A DNA stretch of 64,000 bases from Pithys albifrons albifrons. Its lineage: Eukaryota; Chordata; Aves; Passeriformes; Thamnophilidae. Below are positions 1 through 11,700 of the stretch, piece after piece. The first letter of the stretch is position 1; every line of letters starts with the position of its first letter. The stretch covers positions 3,109,437-3,173,436 of the forward strand of contig NC_092497.1 of NCBI RefSeq assembly GCF_047495875.1, read 5' to 3'. The translations under genes and the position numbers were made by a program. The notes under the pieces were generated by a model. It saw only the letters and a program-made list of their open reading frames with translations, made no database searches and was not told the DNA's origin.

Positions 1-1085
1 TGACATTCTGTGTGTGTGTGTGACTGCGAGTGTGTGTGTGTGTGTGTGACAGTGTCTGTGACAGTGCTTGTGTCTGTGACAGTGTGGGGGGGGACAGTGT
101 GTGTGACACTCTGTGTGTTGTGACAGTGTATTGTGTGTGACAGTGTGTTGTGTGACAGAATGTGTGTGTGCGTGTGTGTGTCACTGCGTGACACTGTGTG
201 ACACTCTGTGTGACAGTGTGTGCGGCACTCTGTGTGTGTGTGACACTGTGTGTGACAATGTGTGTGTAACAGTGTGTGTGTGACACTGTGTGTGTGACAG
301 TGTGGTGGGTGTGTGACACTGTGGGTGTGTGACATTGTGTGTGTGACACTGTATGACACTATGACTGTGTGTGTGTGACACTGTGTATGACACTGTGTGT
401 CACACTGTGACAGGGACATGGTGTGTGACAGTGTGTGTGAACTGTGTGATACTGTGTGCGTGACACTGTCACTGTGCCTGTGCCCATGCCCATGCCACTG
501 TGTCTGCGTTTGTGTCCCTGTGTCCATGCCACTGTCCCTGTGTCTGTGTCCCTGCCCCTGTGTCTCTGTCAGTGTCCTGGTCCCTGTCCCTGTGCCAGTG
601 TGCCAATGTCACTGTAATAGTCACTGAGTCTCTGTTCCTGTGTTACTGTCATTGTTGCAGTGTCACTGTCCATGTGTTTGTCTGTCACTGTGTCACTGTC
701 ACTGTGTCCCTTTTTGTGTCATTACCACTGTCACTGTGTCTGTGTGCCCCTGTGTCCCTCTCCCTGTGTCCCTGTGTGTTATCGCCATTACTGTGTCATT
801 GCCACTGTCCCTGGGTCATTGTCACTGTTACTGTAAGTCACTGTCCGTGTCCCAGTGTCCCTGGCCCTGTGTCACTATCACTGTCACTATTCACTGTCCA
901 TGTAGCTGTGTCACTGTCCCTGTCCCAGTCCTTATGTCACTGTGCTATTACAGTGTCACTCACTCTGTCACTGGTCCAGTGTCCCTGTCCCTCTCCCTAT
1001 CCCTGTCGCAGTGTCACTACCACTATCCCTGTCACTATCACTATCAGTGTCCCTATCCCTGTCACTGTTCCTGTCCCTGTCACAG
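1..1085. repeat. Degenerate GT-rich / CT-rich tandem repeat
   Basis: The first 400 bases are built from short units such as TGTGTGACACTG and TGTGTGACAGTG. From about 400 to 1085 the plus strand changes to pyrimidine-rich units such as CCCTGTCACTGT and CCCTGTGTCC. The core CTGT/CACTG word is shared, so both halves look like one minisatellite field that has drifted. Long open frames here (for example 397-627 and 500-1144) consist only of Cys, Val, Ser, Leu and Pro codons from the repeat and are not genes. The left end of the array lies outside the window. Confidence 0.85.
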
Positions 1086-4000
1086 ACACACTCCAGCACC
1101 TCTCACATGCTCTGAGGAGAGGCAAGTTCCCCTTCCAGCACTGATCCTGGCGATACTGCCCCTGTGTTCCCTGAGATCTCAGGATCCTCAGGCTTGGAAG
1201 GAACCTCTGGAGATCTTCCAGCTCAGCTTGCAATCAGACTCGGATCCGAGCCCCGAGGGCTGGGTGTGGGAACCCTGGTGTGCAATCAGGGCGGCATCGT
1301 AATGCTCTCGTTAAACATCCTTTTGGTGTTTCCTAATCCGAGCATTTCTGTTTGCACCCCCGGGGCGGGTGTGCTACACAACCACACAGGGCATTGCAGG
1401 TGTGATTGGGAAACGTGACAGAAATCATTTCGGTACAGTCCCTAAATCCTGATCAGGGCTACAAACACCTGGGAAGTTCGGGAGCTAAACATCCACCGGA
1501 CAGCTGCTCACGGCAGGGAATCAGCCACAGGGCTGATAGTAGAGAAAGGTGTTGCATCTACCCACATCACCCAAGTCATGTTGGGAAACAGACACCACGT
1601 GCTACCTCACAAGGATTCATCATATTAGGAGTAATAAAGAGACAGACTCAGATAGAACTAGAGTTACACATTCAGGGATTCATGATTCTTTTTTAAAAGT
1701 GCTTTGCAACACACTCCTCACCAAGTAAGTAAAGAACGTCCTTAGCAAGAAAGGTGAGTTTACTGTTTGTGGTGTCAGCATGAGGGAAAACCCTAAGAAT
1801 ATCTGTATTTAAGCAAAGATAAAACCACTCCTTCTTTGAGCCGCCAGGGGCTGGGATCCAGAGTCTGCTCCGGTTTCCTGTGCAACTTCAGCCATGCACT
1901 GCCACCAACTAACACCAAGATCCACAACCCAGCTGGCTACTTCAGGGGGTGGGGAAAAGAATCCAGAATCTGTATTTACAGGTAAGGATATTCTTTGGTA
2001 GTCCTGAAAGACACCCACAGGACATGACACTGCTCACAGGCATTAGAACACGGCAGTCAGGAACAGGCAGTGAGGGTTTGGGTGGGATACATAAAAGCAT
2101 GAGGGCACAGGCAAGGGTGGTGAGCATCTGCCTCAGATTTGAGTGATACATGGGAAACAGCTCCAAGAGCCACACTGAAGGAATCAGCAGGCCAGAGGCT
2201 TTACAAAAGAAAAAAAATCCCACTGTCATAGGTATTGCAGAATTAGTAAACTAAGCAGGGACACAGTAGTGATCTGTAAATGTTTGAATGAAGTAAGTGG
2301 CATGAAGGGAGAAGACTGGTGATACATCAATGGTTTTAATGGGGTGAAATTACAGAAGGGCATGTCTAAGCTGAGAATCTGCATGGAAAGCTTTTGAATG
2401 GAGAACCACAGGCTGGAAAATTGTCTCTGTAATGGGAGTGGTGAAAGCTTTATTGCCTGAGATTTTAAATGCCAGATTAAGAGAAATACCAGGGGACTCA
2501 TTCTGAATTTTCAGGGAGACAGGGCTGAACAATTAGGAAGGGAAGAGAAAAGGCAGGAGGTGGTGCTGGCTCTTGGAATTTTGGGAGTACAGCCCAGAGC
2601 TTCTTCTGGGCTCCTTTGGCTCTGTTTTATCATTCTTTGACTGCCTCTGCCAAGAGTGAAATGATTTCAGCATTAGTTACCCTATGAGGAAGTGATAAGA
2701 ATGCCTCTGCCATGAAGAAAAGAGCAAAGAGAGTCTCAGTGGGACATCCTAGAAAGGACCACCGGGGAAAGCAGCAGCTGTGGAAGGCCCGGAGACGCAG
2801 CCCCAGCCTGAACTTGCTGGTCACAACCTCTGCAGCACTCCTGCTTCCCCAAGGACAATGGGAGGAAATTCACTCAGCACTGGAGCACAACCCCGAGCCA
2901 CAGTCCCCTGCCAAACCAGAAGCTGGTTGTGAGAGGTCTTTGGCTCACAAGGGCTTCCAGGCTGGAGAATGACACTCCATCTCCATGCATCCAATGGCAG
3001 CATCCATAGATGCATTAAGCATCCTCTGCAAAGGAATATATAGAAACTTCACCTTCCCAGGAACATTTAAACAACATCCATTTCCCAAGCTGCTTAATTA
3101 GCATTAGAGGCACATTTATCAAGAGGCTAGGGGAAGCATTTATTAGATTAGTTTCTAGTTTCGCAGTTGTTGGATGTTTTTTCACCGGAGTTTACACAGT
3201 TCAGTGCTGAAGTACTTCAAGGCAGATGGAAGCAGCTCCACGTCCTCCCACACAGGTGGTACCCTGTGAGAAGGAACCATTCTCATTGGTAAAGCCTCTG
3301 CTTACTCGGTTGTGGGTTTGTGGTTTGTTTTTCTTTTCCGGAGAAATATTTCTGAATTGTAGAGGCAGAAATACTTCCAGTCTGGTACTGAAATTTTTTT
3401 AATGAGGTAAGTGTGTAAGAAAATGAGAAATGTTTCTAAAGCTGCTTGAAATTACTAGCAGTGATTGCACTCTCAGAGATAAAGTGAAGGATTTCCTGCA
3501 AGGTCACACGGACCAGGATTGTTATTGTTTCACTGCTGACCTTGTAATTTAAAACTAAAGAATATCTTAGAAATACAAAAACTTTCTCAGACCTCTGAGA
3601 CTTATGCAGTACTAAATGTAATTTAAAGAAATCTTAAGTACACTTACCATCTGACACATCGAGTTTTTGCTTGTTAGTACCCAAAACAGCATTTGAGTAT
3701 CAAGATGTTTGGAGAGTTTTACTGGAGGCAGTGCAAAATGCAACCAACTTAATATTAAAATAAATCTAGAATCATTAATATTTTTGAAAATTATATTTGA
3801 AGTCCCATATTAATATTATATATCCACTACAGGATTGATCTGAATAAAAAGAAAATGAATACCTTCAGCCAAAGAAAGCTGAAAAACAGCCACAATGAAA
3901 TGTTAGAAGCAAACAGAGTATTGTTTTAGTACTAACCAAAAGATACAGCCAGAAGAAATTCCATCTACATCTTTTGATTCAGTGCATTTGGAGTAAATAG

Positions 4001-5891
4001 ATACATATTTCAGCTCAGAAGCCTTAAATTTGTCTGGTGTATTTTCCATTTTTCTAGCATTTTGTTTTTATTATTCTAGTTTGAGTACTTAACTGTCGTC
4101 TCTTAAATAAATCCCTATTACTTTGCTAGTTTGCAGATGAATTTTACTATTATTTTTGCTGAAGCAGTTATTATTGTGCATATTGGTCTTATAAGAACAG
4201 TATGTCACTTCGTGGTAAAATGTATACAAGTTTTTTTACTTGAGGTTGACCCCCTCATATCTGGTGCATCATTTTAATGTCTCCTTTTTTTTTTCCCCAA
4301 GTGTAACTTGGATCCTCACATTTTCCAGGAGGAGGAGGAATTGAGTGCCCAGCAATAAACACAAACACCTTTTGCACTTAGCTGGGAAAGCTGAGGGGTC
4401 TGCAGCCAGCTCAGGCCCACACCTGCTGTCACTTGCGGGTGTTAATAGACAGGTGTCTCCAAAACTCCGTCTGGGAGCTCGCAGTGGAGCAGCTGGTGTA
4501 ATCTGAAGGGAGGCTGGAGCAGCGGAGGCCTTTCCAGGTGTCCCTGTCACTCTAAGCTTGGTGATTATTCCATAATATACAATAGCCGAGGGTCCAGCTG
4601 GCAGACACCTGCTGTGACCTCCGTGGAAACACTCAACAGCTGCCAGGAGAGCTCAGACTCAAATGTTTTCTCAGCCAAGCACGCAGACTGGTGTGCTCCT
4701 GTCTCAGCAGGACCCCTGTGAGGTGTCCCTCTGCTGGCATCCCCTCCCCACACTGGAAAAGCTGATCTGCCCCAGAACACCAAGAAACCTTCTCAAAAGG
4801 TGCCATAAACCTCGTTTTCATTTGACTTTTCCCATTTCCATCAGCAGCTGGACTGCTGGACCTGACAGCTCTCTGCAGATTTACGCTGCATGTGCTGCAG
4901 ACAGCTCAGCTGTGATATGCGGCTTGAATGCAGCTGCTGAGGTTTTTTTCCCCCTGGAGTTTCCAGTGTTAGGAAGCAACACGTGGCTCTCTTTGGGCAG
5001 CTCTCTAGTCAGGCTGGCCCTGCTGCTCTCTGTGTTCAGGCTCCTCAAGTGCTGTGAAACAGCAGGAGCCAGGGAGCGGTGCAGCTGCTCTGTGGGCGCA
5101 GGGGAGAACATACACACCTCCTCCAGGGCTTTACAACTGGTGCAGCATTACATGATGAAGTGGTGCTAAAGAAGTGCCACAGTCCCGGGAAATCCTCCCA
5201 AGCCTGGAGTCATGGTTGCACGTGTGAGATAAAAAGCCTTCATCTAATGTTAGCCAAGTAAGACTTGAGGCTCTCATTAAAAAGCAGGGCTGGTAGCACC
5301 CTCAAGCCCTCATTTAATCCATCTTTCTATTCTAGAGTGTGATTAGCACTCCTTCACATTTTAAACACTTAAGCAAAGCATTTCTAATCTGCCCTTAAAA
5401 GCCTCTAGTGATTAAGACTCCTGAATTGTCAAGCCATTACCTCCAGTGCCTTACACTGGCTCTCTTGTTTCTGATGTCTACCCAGCCACATTCTGATGTT
5501 TTCCAAGACTTCTCTTCCCTGCCCTAACAGGAAAATCAGATTATGCTCTTGTTCTTTCCAGGTTCAAAGACCACTCCCATGGCTCTTGGGTGGTTTTTAT
5601 TTGTAAGAATGAGCTGTACCTGTAGTCATCCCTGCACTACCATGCCTGCTCTAGATTTCACATCAGTTACCTCTAAGGTAATTTCTCTTAAGCCAGTTCC
5701 GCCCATGAATTTTCCACTTGCTTTTGCCCTCTTGTTTTCTAGCCCAGAAGGAACTGAAGATAAATAGCCACAAATCTAAGGCAACTAACCCTATCCTAAC
5801 AGCTTGATTTAAAGACCTGAAAAGAAACAGTAACCCCCTCCACTATATAGAAGACAAGCGTGGAGATTCCCACAGGCAATGGCCCTCTGAG
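1086..5891. other. Intergenic, no gene recognised
   Basis: I see no conserved exon, RNA gene or clear transposon. GC content falls from about 1100 to 4200, where the DNA becomes AT-rich, and rises again at 4300-5200. Open frames of 60-168 codons (the longest at 4663-5169 on the plus strand) have no recognisable domain and are not flanked by splice sites I would trust. C18orf25, which lies beyond HAUS1 in human, would be expected on the minus strand somewhere in the first 8.7 kb, but no piece of it is recognisable. Confidence 0.5.
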
Positions 5892-7310
5892 TATCATAAA
5901 ATCATAGAATCAGATGGGTTGGAAAAGACCTCCGAGATCATTAAGTCCAACCCTTCATCCAACCCCACTGTCATCACCAGTTCATGGCACTGAGTGCCAC
6001 ATCCAGTCTCACCTTAAAAATCTCCAGGGTCGGAGAATCCACCACCTCCCTGGGCAGGCCATTCCAATGCCTGACCACCCTCTCTGTAAAGAACTTCTTC
6101 CTGATATCCAACCTAAACCTTCCCTGGCAGAGCTTAAGCCCGTGCCCTCTTGTCCTACTGTTGATTACCTGAGAGAAGTTACCAACCCCCACCTGGCTAC
6201 AACATCCTTTCAGGTACTTGTAGAGAATTATAAGGTCACTCCTGAGCCTCCTCTTCTCCAGGCTAAACACCCCCAGCTCCCTCAGCGTCTCCCCACAACG
6301 ATTGTGTTCCAGTCCCTTCACCAGCCTTGTTGCTCTTCTCTGGACCCGCTCCAGCCCCTCATGATCTTTCCTGAACTGAGGGGCCCAGAACTGAACACAA
6401 CACTTAAGGTGTGGCCTCACCAACTCAGAGTCCAGGGGAAGGGTCACTGCCCTAGGCCTGCTGGCCACTCTATTTTTGATACAGGACAGGATCCCATTGG
6501 CCTTCTTGGCCACCTGGACACACTGTTGGTTCCTGTTGAGCTTCCTGTCAATCAGTCCCCCCAGGTCCCTTTCTGCCTGGCTGCTCTCCAGCCACTCTGT
6601 GCCCAACCTGGAGCGCTGCAGAGGGTTGGGGTGGCCAAAGGGCAGGACCTGCACTTGGCCTTATTGAACTTCATCCCATTGGAATCAGCCCATCTCTCAA
6701 GTCTATGCAGATCCCTCTGCAGAGCCCTCCTGCCTTGCAGCAAATCAACACGCCCTCCCAAGTTGGTGTCATCTGCAAACTTGCTAATGATGGACTCAAT
6801 CCCCTCATCTAAATCATCACTAAAGATGTTAAACAGGACTGGACCCAACACAGACCCCTGGGGAACACCACCAGTGACTGGCTGCCAGCTGAATGTAGCT
6901 CCGCTCACCAGCACTCCCTGGGCCCGACCCTCCAGCCAGCTCCTAATCCAGCAGAGAGTGTCCCTGTCCATGCCATGGGCTACCAGCTTTTCCAGCAGGA
7001 TGCTGTGGGAGACAGTGTCAAAGGCCTTGCTGAAGTCCAGGTAGACCACATCCACAGCCTTCCCCTCCTCCACCAGGTGGGTCACCTGATCGTAAAAGGA
7101 GATCAGGTTGGTCAGACAGCACCTGCCCCTCCTAAACCCATGCTGGCTGGGTCTAATCCCTTGTCCATCCTGAAGGTGCCGTGTGATTGCACTCAGGATG
7201 ATCTGCTCCATAACCCTGCCAGGCACTGAGGTCAGGCTGACAGGCCTGGAGTTGCCATGGTCAGCCTTGCAGCCCTTTTTGTGGATTGGCGTGACATTTA
7301 CCATCCTTCA
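5892..7310 (-). mobile_element. CR1 LINE, 5'-truncated, ORF2 C-terminal part
   Basis: This is the best CR1 copy in the window. On the minus strand a 250-codon frame (7304-6552) encodes the reverse-transcriptase palm: a [11 protein letters not shown] block, the [14 protein letters not shown] block and the catalytic FADD box followed by TNLGG. Near 6640 the frame slips, and the rest of ORF2 continues in another frame (6654-5974) down to a VALSAM ending. The 3' end, near 5892-5935, has the ATTCTATGATTTTATGATA-type CR1 terminus. Only about one frameshift in 1.3 kb suggests a fairly young insertion. The 5' end is truncated within the RT domain, as is usual for CR1. Confidence 0.93.
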
Positions 7311-8718
7311 TGCACACTGAGCTAAATCATGGCCATAATCTTCTGCAATTCTAATTGCAAACAGATGGATCTACAATTTGTTACTGAGAGCACCACTATT
7401 CTTCTGGACATTGCTAAATACAAACACATCCATGCTCGATGTCCTCTGGCCACTATTTCTACGTTTTGCTTTTTCCCCATCCACAGGAGATTCTCAGATT
7501 TTTGGCTTTAGTATCAAACAGCTTCTAAAACACTTCTAAAACTGTTGAAGGCTGGTGTGGTGATGGCATGGAAATAAGAGGAGGGTTCAGGAGACCCTTC
7601 TGAAAGATGACATTTGAGGTAGAATTGGAAGGGACAACTGAGCTTCAAAATCATCACATTCCACAGTGGTTCTGTAAAAATATTAACGCATTTTCAAACC
7701 TAGAAAGGTCTTTACTACTTTTTTTTCTATTATTTTAAAGCTATGCCTGCACTAGGGTTATTTATGTACTTTCATTTGCTTAGCTGTATTTATAAAGGAA
7801 GGAGAACTGTCAGCAGACTGGTACCTTTCAAAGCCCTGAATGTGGGCAAACCTTACACTTCAGTGCCGTGGGCTTCCTTTTTTTCAGACGACAACAAAAT
7901 CACACAAAATTAAGAGGTTGATGCTGCTACGTCTCAGCTCAGCTCTACTCCAGGCCTGGATAATGCTTTCTGTGGAGAAATTCAACATTACTTAGGAGAC
8001 TAAGTAGGAAGTGGCTTAATTGTTTTGCTCATTTTGATTAACATATCAAATCCCTGCCAAAGGCATTAAGGAGAAATTTAACTGTTCACTTCTCTTTAAA
8101 TAAAAAGCTAAAACTAAGAAGCACTCCAGGCATGAGCCCACAACTCATCTTCACAAACATGGAAAACATGAGACATACTCTGAGTGGGAAAAAGCCCTGG
8201 AATGGCTAGAGAAAATAAAACAAGGAAACAAAAGCCAGTGATCTAGTGGCTGTAGAGTCTGTCCTTAGACACCTCATCAAAGATAGGACTCCAGGAAAAA
8301 GCATAACCAAGAGGCTGGATATGGAAAATGAAGAAAACCAGATTCCCTGAACAATTCAATTCTAAGTAGTAACAGTCAACCAAATCCCGACAACACGGAC
8401 ACCTGGTGAGGGGGCTGCAGGGAGGCCAGGTAGAGTTGTGTATCACACAGGGGAAATAGCTGATAAAGACAACAGTATATTTGCAGGGTTTTTTATGAAA
8501 AATATGTGATGTTTACAAACCCAAGGCTACACAAACCCCTATAAATAAGTGTACTTGCTAGAAGATCCCGAGAGTGCCAGCCCAGAGAGAGGAACAAGGC
8601 AGGAAGCTTCAGAAGTACAGTAGGAATTCCCAAATATATTACTAGTGCAAGTAATTATGCAATATAAGGAAAATCATGTTCCATGTAGGCCACTTCAGGT
8701 GAACTGGAGTTTGCTGGA
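7311..8718. other. Intergenic and HAUS1 3' flank
   Basis: AT-rich sequence without a recognised gene or repeat. The part next to 8718 must hold the HAUS1 3' UTR, which reads on the minus strand. I could not find an unambiguous AATAAA for HAUS1 in the proximal few hundred bases. Confidence 0.5.
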
Positions 8719-11700
8719 CTACATCAGTTCAAAAGCCAGCCTGTCAAGCTCCTTTGAGAGTTCTTCCTCCAAGGCATTCTAGTGGGACAGAAAACCAAGA
8801 GGAATCAGTGAGTGTGGAACAGTTTTCATACATAGTGGGATAGCAAACCTATCTACTACAATGATCAAACCCTGGGAGATTATTAGCACTGATTGATTAA
8901 CCCCAGGTGTTGAGCTGGAAGGACTTTCTACTGCAAATGGCAGACAGCTACAGAGAAATTGCTAGATGAAGGGCTGAACAAGCTCAGTTGCCTTTATTCT
9001 GTGCCCCAATGTGGTATTATACACCTTTCAGCTATCAGGTCCTCCCTAGAGATGAGTGTTCTTACCTGCAAACAGCCCGAGGCTGGGAAGGGGAGCCTGT
9101 ATTCCTGAATCAAAACCAAGTGGCTTACCAGCATGGGCACTCAACTGAAAATGTACAAAATGCCTCTCAGTTTGCTGTGATTTTTGATCAGAGCTTTGAG
9201 GCTTGTAACTTGTGCTTTATAAGCAAGCAGGCAGTAGCCCAAAGAAAGAAAGACAGGTTTTATGGGGCTCAAACAGGGCCCAGCTCACCCAGTAAAGCTA
9301 CCAATGAACTTCCCAAACAGCTTTAAGGATGTTTCCCAACAACTACATGTGCAGGTGACACGAGCCTGGAGGAAATGGGCACTGTATTTTACAGGGGAAG
9401 GTCCCCACTGCAGTCTACAAGGCAACTTGTCAAATAAAGTATGAGCCCTAGAGCTCTCTGAGAGTTCAGCAGCTGCAAGGAAGGTTGTGAGACCAACACA
9501 GCTAAGTGAATAAACATTCCAACCAGTGAAGCAGGCAAAATCCATAGGGATACAGATCCCTAATCCCCACTGATACCACTAAACCCACCTGCCTTTGTAG
9601 CTCTGACATTATTCCTCCACCAGTTCCCCGGAGCAATATGCACACAGTTTCTACCTTACCAGAGTAAATTCTCCCTTGAGTTCATTAAGACTACAGTCTG
9701 AGGTGGGTAAATCTTGTCATCAATTAATACATCAGTTAATCAGTTAATACATGTAATCAGTTAATAAAAGTTAAAAAAGCCCTTACCAGTTTTAGTTTTT
9801 CTTCTTCAACCTTCACTCGTGCCAGGGGAATACTCTAATGAGAGAAAATGGCATAAAAACCAGTTTTTCAGCAGGAAAGAGTCCCTGCCCCTTTGCAAGA
9901 GTCTAGTGATGAGCCACAGGTGAATTACGTGATAATAAAACTAGTTTTGTGTACGTCCTTCATTTGCAGAAGGTATTGACATTAAAACTCTAGTACTGGT
10001 TTGGACAACCATGTATTTTTCAAAAGTCTGGTATGGCCTAAATTCTAAAAAAATGCCCTCATTTTAAGCAATTTTCCAAACCTACCAATCAAGAGACCCA
10101 ACTGTAAACATATTTGTACATGAACTTTCCAAAGCACAGTAAGATTGCACGGATAAACCTCCCTTCTTCTGCCTGCACTAGGAATTAGGTGTCAGGGCTT
10201 TCCTTGTCCCCACAGACAGCAAGACAGGAGAGGGAACTGAAGAATCTAATGCAGTTTGAACATGTTGTTCCACCTGAGGGGAGGAGGCAGCTGCACCTTG
10301 GAGGAAGATGGATAAACAGAGATGTTTAACAGTCCCACCCTTCAGCCTTTTTTTTCTAGGAGAAAGACAGAAATGTCTGTGTGAGGGAGATGGGAAAACT
10401 GTGTTTTCAGAGTTGAGTACCCAACATCCTGAAGAGAAATCAAAGAAAATGACGGAGCAGCCATTTTAGGGGACTAAACCTACAATTAGCTATTTCTTCA
10501 TCACCCTTAAAATCCTGTTCAGAGCTCCAACCTCTGCACCATAAGCTGTGTCCACCATACTGATAGCCTGATGACACATATAGCTAATATATATATATAT
10601 ATATATATATTACATTTTCCTCACTTACTTCCTTGTCTAATTTCTAGCTAATTCACCTTGACATTTACCTGGTAAATCTGTTCACTCTGTGAGAACAAAT
10701 TTTGCCTGGCAAGCACACTTAATTTCTTGGCTTGTATTAATAAATAGTCTTTTGTTTAAGTTAACTTTTTGGTTAATATCATTAACAGACTTGTAGGTCA
10801 TCCACCTGTCCACCAAAGCTATCTTGATATCCTTCACACTCTGAAATTTATTAAAATTAATCTGATTGCAAATACAATAGAGCAGTAGAATGAATAATTA
10901 CAGGAGGTAAGTCATAGAAGTTCTTCACTTCCTTCCTCATAGACGCAACTTTTTTCCGCAGTGGAACCAGTTCCTGTGAAGAGAGGAAGGTATATTCTAT
11001 TCTAGAGTCTTACTTGTGGAAGTGATTAAATCAATGAAATAGATGCATAATTACTTAGAGCATTTCAGAATTCACAGATGTTGTCAAGAGCTTTCATCCT
11101 CCTTAACACACATGAAAAACTAGTTTTGCAGCATGAAAAAGACCCTCCCTTACACTGCTTTGCCTATTTTGTCAACAAGGGGAAATAATTTCTCTTTGAG
11201 GCTGCAAACTGAGCACCTTCCACAGTCCCCAACTCTTTTCAAATAATCAAAGCGAAAAACAACACAGTCTTTTGTGCTGCCCATTTCATAGAGCTTTTGG
11301 CAAAGCAGATCTAGAAATGTCAGGGAGTCAAACCTTACCTTAGGCTCAATTTCTAGAAGGTGACAAGCCCAGAAAATTGCCTGTGGCTTTTCAGAAGTAA
11401 AATTTCAACAAAATTTATTTCTGGTCAGTGCTCTCCTAAACGCTGTGCAATGTAAGCATTGCCACCCAGTGCTGGTTCGTGAGAATGACAGCAGAGAAAT
11501 CAGGAAACCTACTTTCATTGTTCCACTCACAAACATGAAGGAAAAGACAGTCTTTATACTAATTTATTTTGCTAAGTTCTCATTACAATAACAGCAAAAA
11601 ATATTAAGATGTGGTGAGCACAGACAGACCAACACAAACGTCACATGTACAAATGCTCTAGCCCAAAGCTGGAGAATCTTTAGGTATAAACTCAATAAAC

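Noticed and set aside
397..1302. Cys/Val/Ser-rich frames at the left end
   Set aside because: Translation of a tandem repeat; no gene features.
4663..5169. 168-codon plus-strand frame
   Set aside because: No domain, no splice context and no similarity I recognise; length is compatible with chance in GC-moderate DNA.
5914..7044. Plus-strand 376-codon frame
   Set aside because: Antisense to the CR1 ORF2 on the minus strand; no domain of its own.
8988..9326. 112-codon plus-strand frame in the last HAUS1 intron
   Set aside because: Lies antisense within an intron and shows no recognisable protein features.
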